DNA of 64,000 bases from positions 1-64,000 of the forward strand of contig NZ_JANZKY010000010.1 of the NCBI RefSeq assembly GCF_025770765.1. Reading direction: 5' to 3'. The notes below the pieces were generated by a model. That model was given only the letters and a program-made list of their open reading frames with translations. It searched no databases and was not told the origin of the DNA. The stretch's first letter is position 1, and the number at the start of each line of letters is the position of its first letter. Positions 17,779 through 25,861 of the stretch are shown here, in pieces. The DNA comes from Propionivibrio soli (GTDB lineage: Bacteria; Pseudomonadota; Gammaproteobacteria; Burkholderiales; Rhodocyclaceae). The position numbers and the translations under genes are program-made.

Positions 17779-18459
17779 ATGAAGTATTTTCTCGACAGCG
17801 CGAAGCTCGACGAAATCGACCTCGCTTACAACACGTTTGGCATCGATGGCGTAACGACGAATCCGCGCCACGTTCAGGCCAGCGGCAAACCGCTCCGCAC
17901 GGTGCTGAAGGACATTGCGGCATGGGTCGATAAACAAGGGCTCAACGGCTACGAGAAATTTCCGGTCTCGGTGGAAATCAATCCGCATCTGGCACTGTCG
18001 GCCGAAATGATTGAAGCGGCCCGCCCCATCGCAGCCCTCTGCCCCAACTTTGTCATCAAGCTTCCATGTACCGAACAGGGATTGACGGCTTCCCGCAAAC
18101 TCGAAAAGGAAGGTATCCGGACCAACGTCACCCTGGTCTTTTCGCCATCACAAGCCATACCCGCCGCCAAGAACGGTGCGCTCTTCGTATCCCCGTTCGT
18201 CGGCTGGAAGGAGGAGCACGGCGACGACTGCGGGCAGTACCTGGCCGACATCATGGCGATCTACCGCACCTATGGTTTTGCGACGCAGATCATCATCGCC
18301 GCCTTGCGTAGCAGCAAGCAGATCGTTGACGCGGCTCGGCTTGGGGCCCACATCGTCACCTGCGGACTGGCTGTCTATCAGGGCGGTTTCGAGCACCCCT
18401 ACACGAAGAAGGGGCTGGAGATCTTCCAGAACGCGTGGGACGGCACAGCCACCGACTGA
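17779..18459 (+). CDS. sftT: 6-Deoxy-6-sulfofructose transaldolase (SftT type)
   Basis: A 226-residue transaldolase of the small fructose-6-phosphate-aldolase/TalC class. The Schiff-base lysine is Lys94 in FVIKLPCTEQGL, and the barrel motif GVTTNPR lies at residues 24-30. Most transaldolases of this size have a serine after TTNP; here it is Arg30, a candidate for sulfonate recognition. The expected reaction moves the dihydroxyacetone unit of sulfofructose to glyceraldehyde-3-phosphate, giving fructose-6-phosphate and 3-sulfolactaldehyde. The ATG at 17779 is preceded by AGAGAGGAG at good spacing; a GTG nine bases earlier overlaps that site. It is the first gene of the plus arm. An ordinary transaldolase is the alternative, but DUF4867, SQase and YihU neighbours argue against it. 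Confidence 0.85.
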   Translation: MKYFLDSAKLDEIDLAYNTFGIDGVTTNPRHVQASGKPLRTVLKDIAAWVDKQGLNGYEKFPVSVEINPHLALSAEMIEAARPIAALCPNFVIKLPCTEQGLTASRKLEKEGIRTNVTLVFSPSQAIPAAKNGALFVSPFVGWKEEHGDDCGQYLADIMAIYRTYGFATQIIIAALRSSKQIVDAARLGAHIVTCGLAVYQGGFEHPYTKKGLEIFQNAWDGTATD

Positions 18460-18577
18460 ACATCGAAGGACAGGAAAAGCGCGCGTCGCAGATGCCGATA
18501 GAGCGCTCAGGCCACCGATTGTGAAGCGGCGTCGAAACCTGAACAACGCCGTATCTGCCTTCGAGGAAGCGACAGAC

Positions 18578-19255
18578 ATGAAGGAAAAACTGCAAGCGCT
18601 CAATCCGCATCTCCCGGTACACCACGTGGCCGACGCCGCGTTTGCGCTGTACGGCCGCGTTTTGCCGGGTTATAACTTCACGGGTTGGCTCCGTTATCTC
18701 GAGAAGCAAACGCTCCTTCCCGCCGAGGGCAACATCTACATCCCGGGCGATCCGGAGCTCGAGGCACTGCCGCCGTTCGAGCAGGTGCGGGACACGCTGT
18801 TCGCCGGCATGCCGATCCAGGCAGGCTACTGCAATGGGAACAGCAGCCTTCTCAATGGCCTGGAGTACCACAAGTCGATCGAGGTGGTCGTGGCACAAAC
18901 CGACCTCGTACTGCAACTCGCCGATTACGGTCACCTGGTCAACTTCACGATGGACGTAAAACACGTCGAGGCCTTCTTCGTTCCGACGGGGACAGCGCTC
19001 GAACTTAAACCGACGGCGCTTCATTTGGCACCGAGCCGGGTCAGTGATGCAGGCTTCAAGGCGGTGATCGTCCTGCCACTCGGGACCAACACCGATCTTC
19101 CGCCGCAAGCTCAGATCCAGCGGGAAGACCCCGAGTCGCGGCTGCTATTCCGCAAGGGGAAATGGATGCTGGCACATCCTGACAATCAGGTAGCTCTTTC
19201 ACGCGGCGCGGTGGCCGCACTGATCGGCCCCAACCTGCGGATAAACTACCAATAA
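18578..19255 (+). CDS. sftX: DUF4867 protein, SftX type
   Basis: A 225-residue cupin-like protein of the DUF4867 family. Recognisable segments are IQAGYCNGNSSLLNGLEYHK, VEAFFVPTGTALEL, LHLAPSRVSDAGFKAVIVLP and LGTNTDLP. The biochemical role is unknown; the family co-occurs with sulfo-TAL genes in Firmicutes, where it is called SftX, and its presence here is one of the strongest context signals for that pathway. It has no signal peptide, so it is cytoplasmic. The start ATG at 18578 follows GAGGAAG; a long in-frame upstream extension overlaps the transaldolase and is rejected. It lies 118 bases after the transaldolase and 20 before the SQase. Confidence 0.85.
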   Translation: MKEKLQALNPHLPVHHVADAAFALYGRVLPGYNFTGWLRYLEKQTLLPAEGNIYIPGDPELEALPPFEQVRDTLFAGMPIQAGYCNGNSSLLNGLEYHKSIEVVVAQTDLVLQLADYGHLVNFTMDVKHVEAFFVPTGTALELKPTALHLAPSRVSDAGFKAVIVLPLGTNTDLPPQAQIQREDPESRLLFRKGKWMLAHPDNQVALSRGAVAALIGPNLRINYQ

Positions 19256-19275
19256 CGACAGCAGAGGGGACCGCC

Positions 19276-21300
19276 GTGCCTGAAGAGGATTGCCTGGTTT
19301 TCGCGTCCACAGGCGAGAGCTTCATTGTCTCGTTGGGTGGGAACGTTCTGATCCGGCACGAGCCCGACGCGCCGGCGTTCTTCGCGGGCAAAGGGGAACC
19401 GGAGAGCCATCTGTATCGTGGCAATTTCAAAGTGCACGACCGTGTGCTCGCGCGCGCGCCGCTCACCGTCATTGCCGTGCAAAACGGCGCTTCGCAAACT
19501 TTTCTGACGCTTCAGGGAAAGGACAGCGAGCAGCGGGTTACGCTCACCATCGACAAGGCCCGCCGGACCATCGGCGTATGTCTAGGGGGCGGGCTGAACC
19601 GCTTCTGGATCCGACTGCAGAACGAACCAGGCGAACACCTGTGGGGAGGTGGGGAGCAGTTTTCGCACTTCAGCCTTGCCGGCCGGCGTTTCTCAATGTG
19701 GGTACAGGAACCGGGCGTCGGGCGCGACATGACAACGCGCATGACGATGCTTGCGGAAATCCAGGGACAAGCCGGCGCGCATGAAGCGGCCACGTACTAC
19801 CCACAGCCCACTTTCATTTCCAGCCGGCACTACGCCTTGCACATCGATTCGTCGGCGTATTCCGTGCTCGACTTCACCTCGCCGATGTTCCATGAGCTCG
19901 AGGTGTGGGACGCCGATTTCCGCTTTGAACTGTTCGCCGGCGTCAGCCTGAAGAACTTGGTGCAGCAGCTTGCACAGCGTTTCGGGCATAGCGGACATAT
20001 CCCGGAATGGGTGTACAACGGAGCCATCCTCGGCCTGAAACGCGGTCTGGAGCGCAACCTCGAAATCCTTGAGCAAGCCCTGAGTGCCGGGATAAACGTG
20101 TCCGGCCTGTGGTGCGAAGATTGGTGCGGACTGCGCCAGACATCCTTCGGCGCGCGCCTGTTCTGGAATTGGCAATGGAACGCACAGCGTTACCCGGAAC
20201 TACCGGTGCAAATCCGGCGGTTGAGGGAACGCGGCATCCGCTTCCTCACCTACAACAACCCGAACCTCTGCTCCGACGGCGAACTGTTCAAGGAAGCGGC
20301 GGCAAAGGGGCTGCTGACGAAAAATCCCGACGGCTCGCTTTGCACCATCGACTTCGGCGAGTTCGATTGCGGTTTTGTCGACCTCACGAGCGAGGCAGGC
20401 CGGCAGTGGTACAAGGACCGGATCATCAAGCGCAACATGCTCGATCTCGGCATCTCCGGCTGGATGGCCGACTTCGGCGAATACCAGCCGACCGACATGC
20501 GGGTGGCATCGGGCGAGGACGGCTGGAAGGTCCACAACCGATGGCCCGAGCTCTGGGCACGCGTCAATGCCGAGGCGATAGCGGAAGCCGGGCTGAGCGA
20601 CGACATCCTGTTCTTCATGCGTGCCGGCTACACGGGATCGCAACGCTACTGCAAACTGCAGTGGGCAGGTGATCAGTGCGTGGACTTCTCGCGGCATGAC
20701 GGCATGGAGACGGCGATTTGCGCCGCGCTTTCCGCCGGTTTGCTGGGCAATGCCGTCAGCCACAGCGACGTCGGCGGCTACACCACGCTTTACGGCAACG
20801 TACGCACCGAGGAAGTGTTCATGCGCTGGGCAGAGATGAGCGCCTTCACCCCGGTGATGCGCACCCATGAGGGTAACCGGCCGGACGAATCGTTCCAGTT
20901 CTACCAGTCCGAACGCGCCCTCGCTCACTTCGCCCGCATGACGCGGATCTACAAGACGCTTGTTCCTTACCTCAAGACGCTTTCACAGGAGGCAGCAAGC
21001 ACCGGCCTGCCGATCCAGCGCCCGCTCGCGTTGCACTTCGAAGACGACCGCAACACCTGGGCGATCCACGACCACTACATGTACGGGCCCGATCTTCTCG
21101 TCGCCCCGGTCCACAAGTCCGCCGTCACCCGTTGGCGTGCGTATCTACCCGCGGGAGAAACATGGACGCATCTATGGAGCGGTAAGAGCCATCTCGGCGG
21201 GCAGACGGTGGAAGTCGACGCGCCGATCGGCGAAATTCCGGCGTTCTACCGATCCGGGACGCCATGGGAGGCGGTGTTTCTCGCCGCCGCGCGCGCCTGA
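19276..21300 (+). CDS. yihQ: Sulfoquinovosidase, YihQ-like GH31
   Basis: A 674-residue GH31 enzyme that hydrolyses alpha-sulfoquinovosides such as SQGro to release SQ. The nucleophile is Asp399 in WMADFGEYQPTD and the acid/base is Asp466 in WAGDQCVDFS. Residues at the sulfonate-pocket positions of E. coli YihQ (Gln262, Gln288, Arg301, Trp304, Tyr508) are here Lys255, Glu281, Arg294, Trp297 and Tyr502. This is the KERWY version of the signature known from Agrobacterium-type SQases rather than the QQRWY version of E. coli. No signal peptide is seen, so glycosides must be imported first. The start is GTG at 19276 behind AGAGGGGA. The ORF ends 57 bases from the convergent Phn-type genes. Confidence 0.95.
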   Translation: MPEEDCLVFASTGESFIVSLGGNVLIRHEPDAPAFFAGKGEPESHLYRGNFKVHDRVLARAPLTVIAVQNGASQTFLTLQGKDSEQRVTLTIDKARRTIGVCLGGGLNRFWIRLQNEPGEHLWGGGEQFSHFSLAGRRFSMWVQEPGVGRDMTTRMTMLAEIQGQAGAHEAATYYPQPTFISSRHYALHIDSSAYSVLDFTSPMFHELEVWDADFRFELFAGVSLKNLVQQLAQRFGHSGHIPEWVYNGAILGLKRGLERNLEILEQALSAGINVSGLWCEDWCGLRQTSFGARLFWNWQWNAQRYPELPVQIRRLRERGIRFLTYNNPNLCSDGELFKEAAAKGLLTKNPDGSLCTIDFGEFDCGFVDLTSEAGRQWYKDRIIKRNMLDLGISGWMADFGEYQPTDMRVASGEDGWKVHNRWPELWARVNAEAIAEAGLSDDILFFMRAGYTGSQRYCKLQWAGDQCVDFSRHDGMETAICAALSAGLLGNAVSHSDVGGYTTLYGNVRTEEVFMRWAEMSAFTPVMRTHEGNRPDESFQFYQSERALAHFARMTRIYKTLVPYLKTLSQEAASTGLPIQRPLALHFEDDRNTWAIHDHYMYGPDLLVAPVHKSAVTRWRAYLPAGETWTHLWSGKSHLGGQTVEVDAPIGEIPAFYRSGTPWEAVFLAAARA

Positions 21301-21320
21301 CCGGCAGGACCCGAAGACCA

Positions 21321-21349
21321 GTTCCCGGCGCCTGTCTGACGCCGGGAAC
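21321..21349. terminator. Bidirectional terminator between SQase and phnE-like gene
   Basis: GTTCCCGGCG (21321-21330) pairs perfectly with CGCCGGGAAC (21340-21349) around a nine-base loop, in the 57-base gap between convergent genes. A short TTTT follows on the plus strand at about 21355. Confidence 0.7.
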
Positions 21350-21357
21350 CACCGTTT

Positions 21358-22173
21358 TCAGATGAGTCGACGACGGAAGTACGTCACCACCACCTCGCCG
21401 ATGACGACGACGGCGAAGATCGTAAGCAAAATGACGGCGACACGGTCCCACTCGAAGGTGTCGATCGCCGCGTTCATGGCCATTCCCAGGCCCCCGGCAC
21501 CGACGAGCCCGAGTACCGACGACTCGCGGATATTGATATCCCAACGCAGGAGCATGATCGACCAGAAGGCTGGCTTCACGGCCGGCCAGTAGCCGTAGAG
21601 AATCTGGCTCGTCTGCGATGCGCCTGCCGCCTTGAGCGCTTCGATGGCGCCGAAATGCACTTCTTCGAGCGCCTCTCCGAGCAGCTTGCCGACGAAGCCG
21701 ACCGAGCGGCATGCAATCGCCACTGCCCCGGCCAGTGGTCCCGGCCCAAAGACCGCCACGAAAAGCAGCGCCCAAACCAACGAGTTTACCGACCGGCTCG
21801 AAACCAACATCGTTTTCGCAAAGAGGTTAAGCCCTTTATGCGGCGTAATGTTGTGAGCCGCCAGGATCGACAGCGGCAGCGCAAACACCATCGAGAAAAT
21901 CGTCCCCAGCGTCGCAATGTGGAACGTCTCCATAAGCGCCGCATGCACGGTCTTGGGGTAGTACGCGAGATCCGGCGGCCACATGCGCCGCCCCATGTCC
22001 ATCATTTGTTCCGGCGCGTCCCAGAGAAATTCCCAAATGACGTTGATGCTTTGGACCGACAAAGCGACGGCTACGGCGATCAGCAACCAGAGCGCCGTGC
22101 GCGCAAGCTTCTGACCGACGGTGTGCCGCTGCCAAGTTCGGGAAGCCGGCACGGTGGCCATCGCGTTAGACAT
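21358..22173 (-). CDS. phnE: Phosphonate-type ABC importer permease PhnE (second copy)
   Basis: A 271-residue inner-membrane permease with about six hydrophobic helices and the PhnE coupling segment LGEALEEVHFGAIEALKAAGAS. The C-terminal GLVGAGGLGMAMNAAIDTFEWDRV is typical of the phosphonate/phosphite permease group. The start is uncertain: ATG at 22173 overlaps the preceding permease by eight bases, and other in-frame ATGs occur at 22161, 22191 and 22203, none with a clear ribosome site. It presumably forms a heterodimer with the PhnE encoded just upstream. It is the last gene of the phnD-phnC-phnE-phnE operon. Confidence 0.88.
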   Translation of the reverse strand: MSNAMATVPASRTWQRHTVGQKLARTALWLLIAVAVALSVQSINVIWEFLWDAPEQMMDMGRRMWPPDLAYYPKTVHAALMETFHIATLGTIFSMVFALPLSILAAHNITPHKGLNLFAKTMLVSSRSVNSLVWALLFVAVFGPGPLAGAVAIACRSVGFVGKLLGEALEEVHFGAIEALKAAGASQTSQILYGYWPAVKPAFWSIMLLRWDINIRESSVLGLVGAGGLGMAMNAAIDTFEWDRVAVILLTIFAVVVIGEVVVTYFRRRLI

Positions 22174-22981
22174 GAAAAATTCGCTTGACATAGTTGGATG
22201 CAAATTCGCCGAGCAGAACGACCGCGATGATCGTGATCAGAATGGCGAGAACGAAGTCGTATTCGAAACGCTGGAAACCGGCGAAGAGCGCCGCCCCGAT
22301 CCCGCCCGCGCCGACGATGCCAACCATCGTCGAATTGCGCAGATTGGCGTCGAGCTGGTATGTGCAGAAGCCGACCAGACGCCCGATCACCTGCGGTAAC
22401 ACCCCATACGTAACCACGCTCAGGAACGGTGCGCCGGTGGCCCGCACGGCCTCAATCTGCTTCATCGAGATTTCCTCGATGGCTTCCATGAACAACTTGC
22501 CGACGAACCCGACCGAAGCGACGATAAGCGCGAGCACCCCCGCCAGCGCACCAAAACCCACAGCCTTGATGAAGACGATGGCCACGATGACCGGGTTGAA
22601 AGCCCGGCAGAGCGTAACGATGAGGCGCGCTGGCCACGTTGCCCACGCCGGCATCAGGTTGCGGGCACCGAGGACCGCGATCGGTAGCGATAGCATTACG
22701 CCGAAGAACGTGGCCAGCACGGCGATCTGCATGCTCTCGACAAACCCGGTAACGATCTGGTCGCCGTTGCGATAACTCGGCGGAAACATGCGCGCGAGAA
22801 AGCGCGCGCCATTGTCCAGCCCTTTGACAAAGCGTTCTGCGGAGAACTCGAGCTGGCCGAGCGCATATACGGCGTAGGCCGCCACGACAATCGCCAGAAG
22901 CTTTGCCTGCCAGGACGAATGGAACGGCCGGATCCCGGAGCGCTTACCACGCGCGGTTGGCCCTAGCCGGGCGCCACTCAT
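22166..22981 (-). CDS. phnE: Phosphonate-type ABC importer permease PhnE (first copy)
   Basis: A 271-residue permease with the coupling segment [20 protein letters not shown] and the C-terminal [22 protein letters not shown]. The ATG at 22979-22981 overlaps the PhnC stop by four bases (ATGA), which fixes the start. Two non-identical PhnE permeases are common in this transporter family. The solute (phosphonate, phosphite or another small oxyanion) cannot be read from the permease. Confidence 0.9.
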   Translation of the reverse strand: MSGARLGPTARGKRSGIRPFHSSWQAKLLAIVVAAYAVYALGQLEFSAERFVKGLDNGARFLARMFPPSYRNGDQIVTGFVESMQIAVLATFFGVMLSLPIAVLGARNLMPAWATWPARLIVTLCRAFNPVIVAIVFIKAVGFGALAGVLALIVASVGFVGKLFMEAIEEISMKQIEAVRATGAPFLSVVTYGVLPQVIGRLVGFCTYQLDANLRNSTMVGIVGAGGIGAALFAGFQRFEYDFVLAILITIIAVVLLGEFASNYVKRIFHV

Positions 22982-23736
22982 TGCAGCCACCCTTCGCCTC
23001 CGTAGATCATTTTCAAATGGTCGTCGGTGAGTTGCGCCGGTGGTCCGTCGAAGACAACCCGCCCACCCGTCATGCCAACGATACGGTCGGCAAAACGACG
23101 AGCCAGTTCGACGTCATGGATGTTCACGACAACGGGAATCCCGTTAGTCACGCCCTGCGATTTGAGCAGTTCCATGATTTCGACAGAAGTCTTCGGATCA
23201 AGCGACGACGTCGGCTCGTCGGCGAGCAGGATTTCAGGACGTTGCATCAATGCGCGGGCGATGCCTACACGCTGCCGCTGCCCTCCCGACAAGCTGTCCG
23301 CGCGCTGATGCGCGAAATCCGACAACCCGATGATGTCGAGCAGTTCATAAGCATGCGTGACGTCTTCTTCCGGAAACTTGCGCCGCCAGGCGTCGAGAGC
23401 ACTCACGTAGCCCAATCGCCCGGTGAGCAGGTTTTCCATCACCGAAAGCCGCTCGACGAGGTTGTATTCCTGAAAGACCATGCCGATACGCCGGCGCACT
23501 TCGCGCAACTGCCTCCCCTCGATGCGGGAAAGCTCGACGCCCTTGAATAGGATCGATCCCTCCGTCGGATTAACGAGCCGGTTGATGATCCGGATCAGCG
23601 TCGACTTGCCTGTCCCGGAAGAGCCGATGATCGCGGTCAGCCCTCGTTCGTCGAAATCCAGGTCGATACCCTTGAGGACCGGCATGCCGGGCTTGTACGC
23701 CTTCGTCAATCCCCTGATGTTGAGAACAGCCGCCAT
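22978..23736 (-). CDS. phnC: Phosphonate-type ABC importer ATP-binding protein PhnC
   Basis: A 252-residue ATPase with Walker [11 protein letters not shown]-loop [19 protein letters not shown] (highly typical of PhnC), signature [17 protein letters not shown] and Walker [14 protein letters not shown]. The start ATG at 23734-23736 follows AAGGAATT. It lies 92 bases after phnD; that gap holds a large hairpin. It powers the two PhnE permeases. There are no C-P lyase or phosphonatase genes nearby, so the transported compound is open. Confidence 0.92.
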   Translation of the reverse strand: MAAVLNIRGLTKAYKPGMPVLKGIDLDFDERGLTAIIGSSGTGKSTLIRIINRLVNPTEGSILFKGVELSRIEGRQLREVRRRIGMVFQEYNLVERLSVMENLLTGRLGYVSALDAWRRKFPEEDVTHAYELLDIIGLSDFAHQRADSLSGGQRQRVGIARALMQRPEILLADEPTSSLDPKTSVEIMELLKSQGVTNGIPVVVNIHDVELARRFADRIVGMTGGRVVFDGPPAQLTDDHLKMIYGGEGWLQ

Positions 23737-23779
23737 GCTGTGACAATTCCTTGAATCGATAGGTTGGAAACGGTTCTGC

Positions 23780-23819
23780 TTTTCCGGCGCGCCGGGAATG
23801 CACCCCGGTCGCCGGAAAA
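23780..23819 (-). terminator. Hairpin between phnD and phnC
   Basis: TTTTCCGGCG (23780-23789) pairs with CGCCGGAAAA (23810-23819), and a second stem (GCCGGG/CCCCGG) lies inside. The structure begins ten bases after the phnD stop. It is a likely attenuator or mRNA-stabilising hairpin that raises binding-protein over ATPase and permease output. Confidence 0.6.
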
Positions 23820-23828
23820 AAATGGCGC

Positions 23829-24836
23829 TTACTTCTTCGCCTTGGCCTGCTCGGCTTCGTAGCCGGCACGGCTCAGATTCTGCCCTGCCGCCAACGACAC
23901 CTTGCGCACGATGTCCCAATCCTTCTTGTAGTTCGCAGGAAGGAAGCGGTCGCCGCCCAAACCCTTGGCCATTTCGGCCGGAATCTTGTAGTCGAAGAAG
24001 CAGTTCTTGATCTTCTCGACGAGCTTCGGCTCAAGGTCGTGCGCATAAGCGTACGAGTCGGTCGGGAACTTCTCGCTCGTATAGAGAATGTTGAAGTCGT
24101 CGGCCTTCACGACACCCCGCTCGATCATGTGCTGGAGGACGTCGCTCGCCACCGGTGCGGCATCGTAGTCTCCCGATTTCACGCCGAGGATCGACTGGTC
24201 ATGCTTGCCCGAAAAGACGACTTGGTAATCCTTCTCGGGCGTCAACCCAAGGCCGGGGAACAATGCGCGCGGCGCGAGATTGCCAGAGTTCGAAGACGGC
24301 GAGGTGTGCGCGACCTTCTTGCCCTTGAGGTCTGTGATCTTCTTGTACGGGCTGTCCTTACGCACGATGAGCTGGATCGAAACGCCTTCGGGACCGTTCG
24401 CCGTGCCACGGATCGCGAAGGGGACCGCGCCGGCGATATTCACCGCGAAGTTGGTCGGACCTGTCGAAAACGCCGCCAGGTGCAAACGCCCGGACCGCAT
24501 CGCCTCAATTTCCGCCGAATTCGACTGCACGGCGAAGAACACAGTCTTTTTGCCGACGCATTGCGAGAGGTGAGCCATGAAGGGCTGGAACAGCTTTTCG
24601 TAGACCGAGGGGTCCTCCACCGGAGTGAAGGCGAAGACCAACGTGTTCGGGTCGCGGAATTTCTTCGCGTCGGTGGGTGGATCAGCAACGAGGTCGTTAT
24701 TCGCATCGCAGTACATCGTGTCGAGCTCACCGCGATTCGGACAATTGTCCTGCGCCAGAACAGCGTTCGATGCCGCCGTACTCGCCAGCGCAAGGCCGAG
24801 CAGGCAACGCTTGATATTTGTGGACATCTTGATCAT
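23829..24836 (-). CDS. phnD: Phosphonate-type solute-binding protein PhnD
   Basis: A 335-residue periplasmic binding protein with a signal peptide to about residue 29 ([12 protein letters not shown]). The PhnD/PtxB/sulfate-type core is clear: [25 protein letters not shown]-adjacent helix, [32 protein letters not shown] and [13 protein letters not shown]. The mature N-terminus has two cysteines and a short acidic region ([19 protein letters not shown]) not usual for PhnD; the cysteines may form a disulfide. The ATG at 24834-24836 follows GGAGCAAGAAG. The ligand may be a phosphonate, phosphite or, given the next-door locus, a sulfonate (inference only). Confidence 0.88.
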   Translation of the reverse strand: MIKMSTNIKRCLLGLALASTAASNAVLAQDNCPNRGELDTMYCDANNDLVADPPTDAKKFRDPNTLVFAFTPVEDPSVYEKLFQPFMAHLSQCVGKKTVFFAVQSNSAEIEAMRSGRLHLAAFSTGPTNFAVNIAGAVPFAIRGTANGPEGVSIQLIVRKDSPYKKITDLKGKKVAHTSPSSNSGNLAPRALFPGLGLTPEKDYQVVFSGKHDQSILGVKSGDYDAAPVASDVLQHMIERGVVKADDFNILYTSEKFPTDSYAYAHDLEPKLVEKIKNCFFDYKIPAEMAKGLGGDRFLPANYKKDWDIVRKVSLAAGQNLSRAGYEAEQAKAKK

Positions 24837-25158
24837 CTTCTTGCTCCAGAATTAAGCCGAAAACGCCCCGTGCTTCGCTGACTTTCCACCACGCAACACG
24901 CTCCCACTTCTCGTTCGTTTGGACGGCACACATCGCGATGTCGGCTTTTTCATCGCGATACCATCACCGTCCGGCCAGCGATTCTAATCGCCTCGATCAG
25001 TCGTTCGGGCGCCATCCCGTGCCGAGCCTTGCGATTGCCTTTCCGCTCCCTTTCAATCAGCTTTCACGATCGCCGGAGTATGGGGACAAGGGCGTTCGGC
25101 ACTTTCCATCTACCCCTCGGTACATTAAGCTGCCTAGGTTCGAACTTAGCGGCACGCC
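24837..25158. other. Divergent gap between phnD-type operon and two-component genes
   Basis: These 322 bases must hold the promoters for both the phnDCEE operon (minus) and the response regulator gene (plus). No convincing promoter hexamers or operator palindromes were found by eye, and no gene-like frame is present. Confidence 0.4.
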
Positions 25159-25860
25159 ATGAGAATCCTGGTTGTTGAAGACGATCCCGACCTATCGAAA
25201 GCGCTCTTGCGAGCGCTGGAAAAACGGGGATACACAGTCACAGCGTGCTTCGACGGCGTCAAGGCCTTCCAGGTCATCCGGCAACGAATCCACGACATTG
25301 TCATTCTCGACCTTTCGATTCCGGGAGAAGACGGCTTGCATTTGCTGCAGCGCATGCGTGCCGCAAAAATCCTCACGCCAGTCCTCATACTCACCGCGCG
25401 CTCGTCGATCGGTGACCGCATCGCGGGGCTCAATGCCGGCGGCGACGACTATCTCTCGAAACCCTTCGACCTCGACGAACTCGAAGCCCGCATTCGGGCG
25501 CTGTCCCGTCGCATTCGGGGTTACGAGGAGAGCCGCCTCGTCTGCGGGCAGCTTCGACTCGAGCGGGACTCCGGAGCCTTCTATGTCGGCGACGAACCGT
25601 TCCCCCTCCCCCCGCGCGAGAAGTCGATGCTGCAGGAACTTATCGCCAAACCGGGGCATGCAATCACCAAGGAACGGCTGTTCCGCATCGTTTTCGTCGA
25701 AGAAGATCAAGTTCATTTCGAGGCGATCGAAGTTGTCGCCCATCGATTGCGCAAGAAGCTCGTCGGGACAGGCACGGTACTCATGACGTTGCGCGGCCTT
25801 GGCTACCTTTTGCGCGAGGAGAACGCTGCAGCGGAAAAAGTGGCAGGGGCGGAGGTCTAG
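25159..25860 (+). CDS. OmpR-family response regulator (TctD type)
   Basis: A 233-residue two-component regulator. The receiver domain has the acidic pair in VVEDDPD, the phospho-acceptor Asp51 in VILDLSIPGEDG, the threonine in LILTARS and the lysine in LSKPFDLDELEARI. A winged-helix DNA-binding domain follows from about residue 130. It sits directly before its kinase gene with one base between the stop and the GTG start. Orientation opposite to the phnDCEE operon suggests it may control that transporter, as TctDE controls a neighbouring tricarboxylate transporter. Confidence 0.93.
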   Translation: MRILVVEDDPDLSKALLRALEKRGYTVTACFDGVKAFQVIRQRIHDIVILDLSIPGEDGLHLLQRMRAAKILTPVLILTARSSIGDRIAGLNAGGDDYLSKPFDLDELEARIRALSRRIRGYEESRLVCGQLRLERDSGAFYVGDEPFPLPPREKSMLQELIAKPGHAITKERLFRIVFVEEDQVHFEAIEVVAHRLRKKLVGTGTVLMTLRGLGYLLREENAAAEKVAGAEV

Positions 25861-25861
25861 C

